64,000 nucleotides of DNA, from contig DASRFK010000313.1 in assembly GCA_035651635.1 (NCBI GenBank), positions 5,384-69,383 on the forward strand. The letters are read 5' to 3'. The translations under genes were made by a program, and so were the position numbers. Below the pieces are notes generated by a model that had not been told where the DNA came from, did not search any database, and saw only the letters and a list, made by a program, of their open reading frames with translations. Of this stretch, positions 27,093-34,587 are shown in pieces. How positions within the stretch are numbered: position 1 is the stretch's first letter; the number at the start of each line of letters is the position of its first letter. The stretch comes from JANXQE01 sp035651635. GTDB lineage: Bacteria > Verrucomicrobiota > Verrucomicrobiia > Limisphaerales > UBA8199.

Positions 27093-27250
27093 CTGCCACC
27101 TGCCGTTGACAGACCTGCAGGCTACGGCAAGCTCCTCCAGCTTTACGGCGTCCACAAAGCCACGTTGGGGGCGAGGAAGAAAGGTCTATCCGTGCTTCCA
27201 CGCCAACAACAAAACGGCGCAATCGCACTCGTGCTGATGGGGGTGGGAAT
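27093..27250 (+). pseudogene. Remnant of a DUF1257 (Ycf35-like) gene
   Basis: In one frame the sequence reads GYGKLLQLYGVHKATLGARK followed by KGLSVLPRQQQNGAIALVL, matching the C-terminal end of DUF1257 proteins as I know them (LLQAYAVEKA..ARKKGYSV). No start or N-terminal two thirds can be found and the frame runs on without sense. It lies directly before a DUF2997 remnant, the usual partner order in Planctomycetes and Verrucomicrobia. Recognition is from memory of the family, so moderate confidence. Confidence 0.5.
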
Positions 27251-27420
27251 ACGAATAGCCGCACCATTGAAATCATCATCGGGAACACGGGCGAAATCCA
27301 AATTGACGCCGTGGGATTCAAAGGACCTGACTGCGAACAAGCCACCAAATTCCTGGAAGAGGCTTTAGGGGTTGTGGCGGAAACAAAGAAGCCGAATATC
27401 ACCAGCACGGCAACAGGATG
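27222..27420 (+). pseudogene. Remnant of a DUF2997 gene
   Basis: This frame encodes TIEIIIGNTGEIQIDAVGFK then GPDCEQATKFLEEALGVVAE, the full core of the small DUF2997 family (about 60-70 residues). There is no convincing start codon with a ribosome site, and after about 27400 the frame runs into unrelated sequence to a late stop at 27556. It might still be translated from within the DUF1257 remnant, but the degraded partner suggests a relic. DUF1257 and DUF2997 usually travel with an AAA ATPase, absent here. Confidence 0.5.
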
Positions 27421-27601
27421 GGCCAGCAGAGCGTTTGGGGATAGACCATGCTGGAGCTCGGCCTTCGAGTCAGGCCGAGCTGTCGTTGCTTCGCATTCTC
27501 GTCCCTCCAGGCGCGTTGCAAAACCTCGCCTTGAGGCTATTCTGAAGAGTCAATGAACACCCCTCTTCGCCGCTGCTTGCCAGACGTAACTGGATCATAA
27601 T

Positions 27602-28726
27602 ATGGGTGCCAGTTCAGAATGGCGTATTGATCTTCTGAAACTTTGCGGGCCCGGGATGTTGGCCGGAGTCACGTTGGGAACCTGGCTGCGGCTTTTGCGG
27701 GATCGGGGCCCTTCCATGGAGATGAGGTACGCTCCACGGGCTCTGTCAATTTCCATGCAGGCCTTCTATAACAGCTTCTGGGCGGGACTGGAGACACGGC
27801 AATTCGACCACAAGGTCGAGTCGATTTCTATTCTTCCGCCGCTCTTTATTTTGGGTCACTGGCGAAGCGGCACAACCTGGTTACACGAAATACTCGCCCG
27901 TGATGAACGCTTCGGCTATCCCAACAGCTACCAGGTTTCCTTCCCGCACACATTCCTGACGACGGAGAAGTTCAGTGCTCCGATGATGGCCCCGTTCCTG
28001 CCTCGTCGCCGGCCCATGGATGGCATGGAAATGAAGTTCTCTAGCCCGCAGGAGGACGAATTCGCAATTTGTGCCGGCACGCTACAGTCGCCTTGCCTGG
28101 CTTGGGTATTCCCAAATCAGAAATATGAATTCAGCAAATACCTCACTCTGGAAACTCTGTCGGAGGAGCAACTGACGAAGTGGCGGGACTCTTTTCTCTG
28201 GTTCCTCAAAAAAGTCCAATTTCGGGTGAACCGGCCTCTGGTGCTCAAATCTCCTCCGCACACCGCCCGGATTCGGCACCTCCTTGAGTGGTTTCCCGAT
28301 GCGAAGTTCATCCACATTCATAGAGATCCATATCGAGTAATCCAATCAAGCCTTCACACTTTCCGAATCCTCCACGGATGGCACACCTTGCAGCGTTACT
28401 CGTTCGGGGATCTGGAGGAGCGGACTTTAAGGCAATACAAGGAAATGCACCGCGCTTTCTTCGAGCAAAAAGCCAGTATTCCGGACGGGCGTTTTCACGA
28501 AATCCCGTTTGAGTCATTGGAAAAGGATCCAATTGGTGAGATTGGTCGCCTGTACTCAGCCTTGAACCTTCCCGACTTCGGGGAGTTCGAACCCTCGCTT
28601 CGGCGTTATCTGAACTCCCTCGCCGATTACAAAAAGAATCCCTTTCCAGAGCTGCCGCGGGAGTTAAAACTTGAGATCCGCAAAGAATGCCACGAGTGCT
28701 TTGACCGGTGGGGTTATTTGGTATAG
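27602..28726 (+). CDS. Sulfotransferase family protein
   Basis: A 374-residue cytoplasmic sulfotransferase. The PAPS 5'-phosphosulfate loop is PPLFILGHWRSGTTWLHEIL (about residue 78) and the 3'-phosphate region is FPDAKFIHIHRDPYRVIQSS, both in the right order for the Sulfotransfer_3 group. It would transfer sulfate from PAPS to an alcohol or sugar. The ATG at 27602 has no strong ribosome site. It stands alone after the DUF1257/DUF2997 remnants. Confidence 0.9.
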   Translation: MGASSEWRIDLLKLCGPGMLAGVTLGTWLRLLRDRGPSMEMRYAPRALSISMQAFYNSFWAGLETRQFDHKVESISILPPLFILGHWRSGTTWLHEILARDERFGYPNSYQVSFPHTFLTTEKFSAPMMAPFLPRRRPMDGMEMKFSSPQEDEFAICAGTLQSPCLAWVFPNQKYEFSKYLTLETLSEEQLTKWRDSFLWFLKKVQFRVNRPLVLKSPPHTARIRHLLEWFPDAKFIHIHRDPYRVIQSSLHTFRILHGWHTLQRYSFGDLEERTLRQYKEMHRAFFEQKASIPDGRFHEIPFESLEKDPIGEIGRLYSALNLPDFGEFEPSLRRYLNSLADYKKNPFPELPRELKLEIRKECHECFDRWGYLV

Positions 28727-28892
28727 ATGGCGAGCACAACGATTTTCCAAGGATACTGGCAAAGGTTGACCGTCAAAAAGAACTAAACCCCAGCAGCCCG
28801 TCGCTCTCCTGAAACAGGAACTGGTGCCTGGGCCAGAGCCGCTTGTTTGCAGTGGGAGCAACAGAACCTGTAGCCAAGCGGGTAAAAGAACG

Positions 28893-29399
28893 TCAATAAT
28901 CCACGCTGAGGATCGTCAGTCCTTGCTCGCCCGCCGGGGATTTAAAACGCACCGTGTCGCCGGCTCGGCAGTTCATTAGGGCTTGTGCCAGGGGCGATAT
29001 CGAACTGATTCGTCCCTGGCCAGGCTCGGCTTCATCAGGGCCAACTATTTGGTAAGCTTCTTCCTCTCCTTGCTGATCACGGATGCGAACGATTGCACCG
29101 AAACCGACTTTCCCAGGATCAGCAGGTGGTTCGGCAACAATCATTGAGTCCAACACCTGCTGTATCCTCAAAACGGCCGCGTCAATCCGTCGAATCTTGG
29201 CTGTGGCCTCATTGTCTCCAGAGTTGCTCCCATTCGCCAGAGCCCGCTTCTCGTCGAGCAGAGCGTTTGCCTGTTCTCTCAAACGGTTGGCACCTTCTTT
29301 AGTGATGTAACGCTTCACCCCAGGCGGAACTTGAGATCGTAGCGGTGCGATTTCCTCACCACTCGCCTCATCGGACTCACGGGTAAAGGCTTTACTCAC
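28893..29399 (-). CDS. GreA/GreB-family transcription elongation factor-like protein
   Basis: 168 residues in two parts: an N-terminal coiled-coil (YITKEGANRLREQANALLDE) with acidic residues, and a C-terminal FKBP-like domain (GFGAIVRIRDQQGEEEAYQI, ISSISPLAQALMNCRAGDTV). This is the Gre-factor plan, in which the protein enters the RNA polymerase secondary channel to restart backtracked complexes. An extra ~28 residue acidic N-terminus precedes the coiled coil, as in GreB-like regulators. It could instead be a nucleoside-diphosphate-kinase regulator (Rnk), but the full coiled coil favours Gre. Confidence 0.88.
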   Translation of the reverse strand: MSKAFTRESDEASGEEIAPLRSQVPPGVKRYITKEGANRLREQANALLDEKRALANGSNSGDNEATAKIRRIDAAVLRIQQVLDSMIVAEPPADPGKVGFGAIVRIRDQQGEEEAYQIVGPDEAEPGQGRISSISPLAQALMNCRAGDTVRFKSPAGEQGLTILSVDY

Positions 29400-29780
29400 A
29401 ATAAAAGATACTCCGTCTCAAAGCGCAATCAACGGCCTCGGACGAAAGGATGCCATCCACCAGAAAACGACAACTACGTTTTACGGACTTGCACTTTGCT
29501 TGGGATTTGCGACCCGGAAAACAACCCCAAAAAGAAACGAAGACACATGAACTTCACAGCCACGGCTGGCGGACTTAAACCGACAGAGATCCTCAGCCAC
29601 GTCCAATTTCACCGCATCTCGGACGCGCTTTTGCGCCAGCTCATTCGAATCCGCCCTTTTGACGTTCCGGACCTATGCAACGGCAAACGCAGCAGAAACG
29701 GCGGTTTGTGTTTTTCCAGCCTCAGAACGGAAAAAGGGGTACAGAAAGGGTACAGACACTTTTGGGATCTTGTGTAAGTA
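29400..29780. other. Intergenic region without a recognisable gene
   Basis: About 380 bp between the Gre-like gene and the tRNA. A 93-codon frame at 29496-29777 has no family resemblance and runs up to the tRNA. Near 29731 a short direct repeat reads ggggtacagaaagggtacag. I see no clear terminator or promoter. Confidence 0.5.
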
Positions 29781-29856
29781 TGGTGGGCCCAGAGGGATTT
29801 GAACCCCCGACCAAGCGATTATGAGTCGCCTGCTCTAACCGCTGAGCTATGGGCCC
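29781..29856 (-). tRNA. tRNA-Ile2 (anticodon CAU, lysidine type)
   Basis: A full 76-nt cloverleaf with encoded CCA. On the minus strand the acceptor GGGCCCA pairs with TGGGCCC, the D arm is AGCTCAGCGGTTAGAGC, the anticodon arm is GGCGA-CTCATAA-TCGCT and the T arm is GGGGGTTCAAATCCC. The CAU anticodon would suggest Met, but the D and anticodon arms match those of E. coli ileX closely, so this is most likely the isoleucine tRNA whose C34 is changed to lysidine to read AUA. Confidence 0.9.
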
Positions 29857-29943
29857 AAGGAGCACGTGCGCGCGCCGACTCACGGAAAATATGAATTGGC
29901 TGGGCGCAGGGCAAGCGATTGCACGCGGTGAGCGGCATGACCG

Positions 29944-31506
29944 TTACTTGTTCGAAGAGGCAGTTGTCGGGGCGTATTTGAGGAGCTTGTTGGCCCAGGT
30001 GATAAAGTATTTCATGTTGGATCGGTCTTCATGGCCGCCGTCGTGTTGGCGCCAGGCCAGTTCTCCGTCGAGCAATCCAGTATTCACCGGTGGCATCTTA
30101 GCCGTGCGGTAGTCTTCTTTCTCGCCAATGTCACTCGCTCCGAGTAGCCGGAACACCGGGCCGGCGGCAACGGTAGCCATGTAACTGCCTTGTTGATCGA
30201 GCCAATTGGCATCACCGCGCGCCGGGACGCCGTAGCTAATGAAAGTAAACCGCGGCGCGCACAAGGCGATCAGCATATGCGCGTCCACGGGCAAGTCGCC
30301 GGCGTTCTTGCTGCCGAAGGAGGCTTCGGCCGCACCGTATTTGAGGAAATTGCCGGCCATCCAATGGTATTCGCCCGAGCCGGTCAGGTTCTCGAGGGCT
30401 TCGCCGAAGTTGCGACGGTGCAGCTTGGCGCCCCCTTCACCCGAGGACCCAACCAGCACGATGGCAAAACGCGGTTCAAACGCCATGGTGACCAGCGCCG
30501 CTTTGCCATAACGAGAGACTCCTTCGATACCCACTTTCTTTGCGTCAACTGCGGGATCGGTTTCCAGATAATCCAGGCCACGTGCGGCCCCCCAGGCCCA
30601 CGCGCGCAGTGCGCCCCAATCGTCCGGCTTGCGCGCCTGACCGCGATTGACCAGGCCGATGATGCCCTTGGTCAGGCCGGCGCCATTGTCCGCCTGGATG
30701 CTTCCTGGCACGATGGTGGCGTAGCCCCATCCAGCAGACAGCAGTTGTTCGGTCGAGGGGGGATCCTTATACGGACCGCCGAACTCGGGAAAACGGTTTG
30801 TCGGCATGGGAGAGTCGGGTGCCCGTGGCATTCCGTCACCGCCGAATCCGCCAAACATCATAAGAACCGGGACACGGTCCTTGGCCTGGGCCGGGGTCAC
30901 CAAAGTCATGCGGATGTCCACGCTGATGGCCGGACAATCGGAGTTGTCGACATGTCCGACGAGGCGTTTACCGTTAGCCGGCAACTTGCCGACGAGACCA
31001 TCGGTAATATTCGAGACTACGCTCCACGTCACTTTGGGGACGTTCTTTGGTACACGCCCGATCACCTCGCGTTCGAAGTCCTCGACAATCTCGGGGCGAC
31101 GCAGTTTCCACCACGTCTCAGCTGTGGTGACCTTCTGTCCGTTTTTGAGAGTGAGGGCGTCGGGTAAATCAGGGAAAGGGTTGGCCTTGGCGGGATCGTA
31201 ATTGGCTGAGTTGGTGGCACCCGGCTGGCCGCTGGGTCCCGGGCGCAGCCGGGTGATGCCCAACTGCTGCATCATATTTTGGTGATCCTGTTGAGCTGTC
31301 CAATTCAGGGGTTCGCCATCTTTGGCTGTTTCCTTGGACGCTTGGGCCGGCAGCTCGCCAGGCGAACAAAGAAACCCGAGCAGACAGCCGGCCAAACCCT
31401 GACCAACGGTCAAGCGCGCGAGCTTAGCCCTTAATCCCGCAAGCTGGCAGCGAATTCGAGACAGGAGGGAGGTTTGGCCATACGCCCGGAGGCTTTGTTT
31501 TGGCAT
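29944..31506 (-). CDS. CE15 glucuronoyl esterase-like protein
   Basis: A 520-residue alpha/beta hydrolase. The N-terminal ~55 residues carry a basic stretch and a hydrophobic segment (GLAGCLLGFLCSPGELPAQA), so export is likely. The CE15 features are the entry FPDLPDALTLKNGQKVTTAE, the nucleophile elbow GIEGVSRYGKAALV (Ser in G-x-S-R-x-G-K) and a late HDGGHED with the catalytic His. CE15 enzymes cleave the ester between lignin and glucuronoxylan. Its own position, away from the 25 kb locus, suggests separate control. Confidence 0.9.
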   Translation of the reverse strand: MPKQSLRAYGQTSLLSRIRCQLAGLRAKLARLTVGQGLAGCLLGFLCSPGELPAQASKETAKDGEPLNWTAQQDHQNMMQQLGITRLRPGPSGQPGATNSANYDPAKANPFPDLPDALTLKNGQKVTTAETWWKLRRPEIVEDFEREVIGRVPKNVPKVTWSVVSNITDGLVGKLPANGKRLVGHVDNSDCPAISVDIRMTLVTPAQAKDRVPVLMMFGGFGGDGMPRAPDSPMPTNRFPEFGGPYKDPPSTEQLLSAGWGYATIVPGSIQADNGAGLTKGIIGLVNRGQARKPDDWGALRAWAWGAARGLDYLETDPAVDAKKVGIEGVSRYGKAALVTMAFEPRFAIVLVGSSGEGGAKLHRRNFGEALENLTGSGEYHWMAGNFLKYGAAEASFGSKNAGDLPVDAHMLIALCAPRFTFISYGVPARGDANWLDQQGSYMATVAAGPVFRLLGASDIGEKEDYRTAKMPPVNTGLLDGELAWRQHDGGHEDRSNMKYFITWANKLLKYAPTTASSNK

Positions 31507-31550
31507 ACTGCAAAAACGTGCGTGTGTTTGAATCGGCGATCAAGGAGATA

Positions 31551-31605
31551 AACGATCTGCGATTTGTGATTTAAGATTTGGGATTTGCGATTTGTGGCTT
31601 TCAGA
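31551..31605. repeat. Degenerate tandem gatttg-type repeat
   Basis: Several imperfect copies of a 9-13 bp unit such as gatttgtgatttaagatttg and gggatttgcgatttgtgg follow one another. They resemble the TTCGGATTTCGG repeat found elsewhere in the window but with ttg replacing ttcg. The surrounding 31507-31914 has no gene I can support. Confidence 0.5.
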
Positions 31606-31724
31606 GAGGCCGCCACGAGAAATGAGGCACGCGGGAGGAGAAATGTGGAATGCGGAGTATACTGAATGGTTAGCGCCCGGCGGAACTGGGCCCTCCGAAT
31701 CTGTTTGGCTTCATTTCGGGCGCA

Positions 31725-31775
31725 CTGCCACGCGAACGCGGGGTTCCCTTCAGGAACACTGTGTTCGCGTGGCAG
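31725..31775. repeat. 51 bp palindromic element with nested stem
   Basis: Perfect 13-bp arms, CTGCCACGCGAAC and GTTCGCGTGGCAG, enclose an inner GTTCC-CTTCA-GGAAC stem. The structure could form a long hairpin on either strand. There is no T-tract, so it is not a simple terminator. It looks like a REP-type element. Confidence 0.6.
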
Positions 31776-31914
31776 CACGCCTCAGCGGGCGGGCAGCACA
31801 ATAGATCCAGAATCTGCGCCGCAGTTTTGGCCGAAGTTCGACGCTGGTTCAGCTTGGTCGGCCGGCTAGAGTCACGCGCAGCAGAACGGCGCTGCGGGCA
31901 TTTTGTTTTCTGAT

Positions 31915-32247
31915 TCATACTGAGCAAATCTCCCGGTCAGTCACGGGCGCCGAGCGCCCCACTGTTTTTACAGCAGCATCGGCCTTTTCGGCGAAGAGCT
32001 CAGGGAACACCAATAATGGATACGGTGTCACCCAGGCCAAAGCCGCCGCATCATTGGCGGCCCGGCGCACCTGCGCGCTGAGTTCTGGTTTCCACAACGT
32101 CCCGAGGCGCTCACTCAACAGGTTGACCTTGAGCCGTTCGAACTCATTTTCCTGGAAAGCCCGGAATGGCGCCGGCGGTGTCGGACTTATCTCGAACCGA
32201 GTTTCAGGCCCGAATTCGGCGGGCACTCGTCTATATCTAGTCGTCAT
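31915..32247 (-). CDS. Small conserved-looking protein downstream of the Cys/His peptide gene
   Basis: 110 residues, unknown family. The ATG at 32247 has a good ribosome site (AGAAAGG seven bases upstream). An earlier ATG at 32292 lies only a few bases beyond the terminator T-tract and has no site. The protein is hydrophilic at the start (MTTRYRRVPAEFGPETRFEI), Pro-rich near residue 22, and then helical (ENEFERLKVNLLSERL, ELSAQVRRAANDAAALAWVT). No membrane segment, signal or known motif. It lies in line with the small peptide gene and the terminator between them, so read-through expression is possible. Confidence 0.6.
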   Translation of the reverse strand: MTTRYRRVPAEFGPETRFEISPTPPAPFRAFQENEFERLKVNLLSERLGTLWKPELSAQVRRAANDAAALAWVTPYPLLVFPELFAEKADAAVKTVGRSAPVTDREICSV

Positions 32248-32297
32248 TTTGCCTTTCTGGTTGCGCCATCGACGCGCGATGGCTTGGTTCATTTAAC

Positions 32298-32335
32298 AAA
32301 AAACCCGCGACTGCTTCGGCAATCGCGGGTTTTTG
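32298..32335 (-). terminator. Strong intrinsic terminator or attenuator
   Basis: On the minus strand a 12-bp stem with core ACCCGCGA/TCGCGGGT and a 12-nt loop is followed by a run of T residues. The flanking A-tract makes it near symmetrical. It lies just after the small peptide gene and before the 110-residue gene, so it may end the peptide transcript or attenuate the next gene. Confidence 0.88.
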
Positions 32336-32351
32336 AAATTCCAGGTTTCTG

Positions 32352-32459
32352 TTAGAAATCCCCTCCCACGACGCCGTTGTGGCAAGCGCAGCCGTGCCAC
32401 ATGGACGTCAGTCCCGTGACGCGCTGGTTGCGAACGTTGATTTTAATCGTGGTCTTCAT
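32352..32459 (-). CDS. 35-residue Cys/His peptide, possible precursor peptide
   Basis: A 36-codon frame, ATG at 32459 and TAA at 32352. The first part is basic and polar (MKTTIKINVRNQRVTGLTSM) and the end is WHGCACHNGVVGGDF, with Trp, two His and two Cys in a CxCH cluster. A leader-plus-core plan is typical of precursor peptides for modified natural products, and C-x-C-H could bind metal. It is directly preceded by a near-consensus promoter and followed by a strong terminator, so it forms its own short transcription unit. The ribosome site is weak (AGAAG) and the leader is very short. No maturation enzyme is recognisable nearby. Family unknown. Confidence 0.68.
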   Translation of the reverse strand: MKTTIKINVRNQRVTGLTSMWHGCACHNGVVGGDF

Positions 32460-32474
32460 CTTCTAACGCGCGGT

Positions 32475-32503
32475 AATAAACAACACCGCGCGGGGTCTGT
32501 CAA
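32475..32503 (-). promoter_or_regulatory. Sigma70-type promoter for the small peptide gene
   Basis: On the minus strand TTGACA (32498-32503) is a perfect -35 box, followed after exactly 17 bp by TTTATT (32475-32480). Transcription would start about nine bases before the peptide ATG, giving a very short leader. Confidence 0.7.
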
Positions 32504-32521
32504 GGGGTTTTCAGCCCTGAG

Positions 32522-32761
32522 CTATGGCCCGGCGGGGCTTCGGCCCACTCCGGCCAGCGCGGCTTTGGCTGCGGCTTTCCGGGATTTCCGGCCGGCTTTT
32601 CTGGCAACCTTTCTGGCCCGTTTGAGGGTTTTGCGGGCTGCGTCCATTTCGGCTCGGGCAAGCTCTTTTTGTTGCTGAGCGGCCTGGGCGATCAATTCTG
32701 CTTGAGCAACCCTGATGGTCAAGATTTGGGAGCAGGCAAGCCGTTTTAATTTCGTCATCAT
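32522..32761 (-). CDS. Small Lys/Ala/Arg-rich basic protein
   Basis: 79 residues starting at the double ATG (32761). The N-terminal half is a helix (ILTIRVAQAELIAQAAQQQK) and the C-terminal half is strongly basic with repeated KxA/RKA steps (KTLKRARKVARKAGRKSRKA), like histone-H1-type or RNA-binding tails. No other domain. It lies upstream of the peptide gene on the same strand with the peptide promoter in between. The longer frame reaching 33058 lacks sense before the double ATG. DNA- or RNA-binding is only an inference from composition. Confidence 0.55.
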   Translation of the reverse strand: MMTKLKRLACSQILTIRVAQAELIAQAAQQQKELARAEMDAARKTLKRARKVARKAGRKSRKAAAKAALAGVGRSPAGP

Positions 32762-32818
32762 GGCCTGTGGCGCAGTCGCGAGTCGGATGTTTGCCCGCAG
32801 TTCGCGCCGGGATGCAGA

Positions 32819-32846
32819 ATTATGCGCTTTGCCGCCGCGTTGTCCA
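32819..32846 (-). promoter_or_regulatory. Candidate promoter for the small basic protein
   Basis: On the minus strand TGGACA (32841-32846) and CATAAT (32819-32824) are 16 bp apart, five of six matches in each box, about 60 bp before the double ATG. A nearby perfect TTGACA is wrongly spaced. Confidence 0.35.
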
Positions 32847-33100
32847 TTGTCAAGAGCCCTTGCGGGACTAGGAAATTCCCAGGTGCATTTTTTACGACAC
32901 GTTCTCAAGGCCCGGCAGTTGACCTGTATGTCGGCGGTCCCTGCAAGAGTTCCCCACAGATTCAGGGCGACCGCAGATGGGTCAGAGATCTGAGGTTTTC
33001 CTTGAACCGGGCCTCCGCTGCCCCTGCGCCCTGGGACAATCGGTGAAAGCTGCCGCATGAATGCGGCGTTCCGGACTATTCCAGCACTGGCGGTTGGGCT

Positions 33101-33128
33101 TTGACGAGACGTGACAAAACCGTTAACA
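33101..33128 (+). promoter_or_regulatory. Candidate promoter for the Ser/Thr kinase gene
   Basis: TTGACG (33101-33106) and TTAACA (33123-33128) are 16 bp apart and about 95 bp before the kinase ATG. The -10 box is weak. Confidence 0.28.
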
Positions 33129-33223
33129 CATGAGACGTTGATGGCGGGCAGACCGGGCGGAAGGCATTCCCGCCAGGTTGGGAAACGAAGCCTTGTTCCC
33201 GGTCGGCGCCCGGCCTAAGCGCA

Positions 33224-34228
33224 ATGAGCACGAGCGGTAGCTTAAAAATGGTCACCTGTCCGGGGTGCGACGCCAAAGTTTTTATTCCTGGAGACCTCCC
33301 GCCTTTATCGACCGAACCCTGCAAGCGATGCGGCCATCCGATCATGATGCCGATGCAGTTGCGCCAGTTCGAACTGCGCAGCAAGATTGCCTCGGGTGGC
33401 CAGGGCAAAGTTTATCGCGCGTTTGATACGGTTCTGGAACGGCTGGTGGCCGTAAAAATACTGCGTAAAGAGCTGGAGAGCGATCCGGTCGCGCTGGAGA
33501 ATTTTATCCGTGAAGCGCGGGCCTGCGCTTCATTGAACCATACCAACATCATCCATATTTACACCTTCGACGAGTTCGAGACGCAAAGGTACTTGGTGAT
33601 GGAGTTGGCCGATCGCGGGAGCCTCGACACTCGGATTGAAAAACAGCAGCGCCTGGCCGAGCTGGATGTTCTGGACATCGGCATCAAAATCGCCTCCGCG
33701 CTGGACCTGGCACTCAAACACAACTTGCTCCATCGCGACATTAAGCCGGGTAATATCCTGTTCAATGCCGACAACGAGCCCAAGCTGGTCGACTTTGGCC
33801 TCGCCCGAAGTGTCGAAGCGGAGCCCGAATCGAGCACTGTCACCGAAGGCACTCCCTATTACGTTGCCCCTGAAAAGATCAAACGTGAGCGGGAAACTTT
33901 TCTGTCCGACATGTACAGCCTGGGCTGCACGTTGTATCATGCCTTAACGGGTCACGTGCCGTTTGAGGCTCCGAGCGTCGAGGAACTCGTCGCTGCTCAC
34001 GTCCACACGGCCTTGACTCCGCCGAACCAAGTGGTGCCGGAAATTAGCCAGCTTACCAGCGATGCGCTGGTGCGAGTCCTCGCCAAGAATCCCGCCGATC
34101 GGTTCCTCAGTTACGACGAGTTCGGGATGACCCTCGAGGCGGCGCGCAGCCAGTGGTTAATCCAAAAGTATTCTCAATCCGCCCAGACCAAGGCCGGCAA
34201 GAGCAAAACCAGTTGGTGGCGCCGATAG
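33224..34228 (+). CDS. Zinc-ribbon Ser/Thr protein kinase
   Basis: 334 residues. An N-terminal zinc ribbon (CPGCDAKVFIPG ... CKRCGHP) precedes a Hanks-type kinase domain: glycine loop SKIASGGQGKVYRAFD, VAVKIL lysine, catalytic loop LHRDIKPGNILFN, DFGLAR activation segment and GTPYYVAPEKI. The GQG in place of the common GMG is a slight variation. No membrane segment follows the domain, so it is cytoplasmic. It stands alone on the plus strand; substrates unknown. Confidence 0.95.
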   Translation: MSTSGSLKMVTCPGCDAKVFIPGDLPPLSTEPCKRCGHPIMMPMQLRQFELRSKIASGGQGKVYRAFDTVLERLVAVKILRKELESDPVALENFIREARACASLNHTNIIHIYTFDEFETQRYLVMELADRGSLDTRIEKQQRLAELDVLDIGIKIASALDLALKHNLLHRDIKPGNILFNADNEPKLVDFGLARSVEAEPESSTVTEGTPYYVAPEKIKRERETFLSDMYSLGCTLYHALTGHVPFEAPSVEELVAAHVHTALTPPNQVVPEISQLTSDALVRVLAKNPADRFLSYDEFGMTLEAARSQWLIQKYSQSAQTKAGKSKTSWWRR

Positions 34229-34239
34229 CTTGGTGACAG

Positions 34240-34296
34240 ACGCGCAGCCGACTGAAAGTCGGCGGTACAGCAGGCTCGAAAGCCTGCGCTACGGAC
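34240..34296. repeat. Dispersed hairpin repeat, family A (copy 1)
   Basis: Two adjacent hairpins, GCCGACT-GAA-AGTCGGC and GCAGGCT-CGAA-AGCCTGC, joined by ggtaca and ending in gcgctacgg. The same element recurs at about 34425, 34522 and 36651. Confidence 0.8.
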
Positions 34297-34424
34297 GGCC
34301 ACCAATCGCGTCTCTCACCGATTACACTCCCATGCCGGCCGGTTCTTCGTTGGTCGCAACATTGACGATCTTAAACTGCTTGGCGTGCAGCGCGGAGTGG
34401 GCGCGGACCGTCTCAGCGCGGAAC

Positions 34425-34476
34425 GTAGCGCAGACTTTCAGTCTGCCGTACCGCAGACTTTCAGTCTGCTCCGGCA
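34425..34476. repeat. Dispersed hairpin repeat, family A (copy 2, opposite orientation)
   Basis: GCAGACT-TTC-AGTCTGC occurs twice in a row separated by cgtacc, preceded by cgtagc. Read on the other strand this is the same plan as copy 1. Confidence 0.75.
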
Positions 34477-34521
34477 TGGAGCCTGATGCGCGTGCAAATT
34501 CTCAGCGCCCTCCGGCAGGGC

Positions 34522-34576
34522 GCGCGCAGCCGACTGAAAGTCGGCGGTACAGCAGGCGAGAACGCCTGCGCAACGA
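34522..34576. repeat. Dispersed hairpin repeat, family A (copy 3)
   Basis: Nearly the same as copy 1: GCCGACTGAAAGTCGGC then GCAGGCGAGAACGCCTGC and gcaacg. Confidence 0.8.
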
Positions 34577-34587
34577 GGGCGTGGAGC

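Larger units (their letters stand above)
32762..33223. other. Divergent intergenic region
   Basis: About 460 bp between the minus-strand basic protein and the plus-strand kinase. It holds two weak promoter candidates (listed separately) and a short palindrome GCCGCAT-GA-ATGCGGC at 33052-33067. No further gene is supported. Confidence 0.5.
34229..34587. other. Repeat-filled intergenic region
   Basis: This 359 bp gap between the kinase and the next gene is largely made of three copies of repeat family A; the rest shows no gene or signal. Confidence 0.6.

Noticed and set aside
29496..29777. A 93-codon frame before the tRNA
   Set aside because: No family resemblance or ribosome site, and it ends at the tRNA; treated as non-coding.
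29781..29856. Calling the CAU tRNA as tRNA-Met
   Set aside because: The D and anticodon arms match isoleucine tRNA ileX rather than elongator or initiator Met tRNAs.
32522..32545. A ggccatagctcagg-like stretch resembling the start of a tRNA
   Set aside because: Only the first ~14 bases resemble the D-arm region; no cloverleaf follows.
34240..34576. A CRISPR array
   Set aside because: The repeated units are hairpin pairs with irregular spacing and no constant repeat-spacer pattern, and no cas gene is present.
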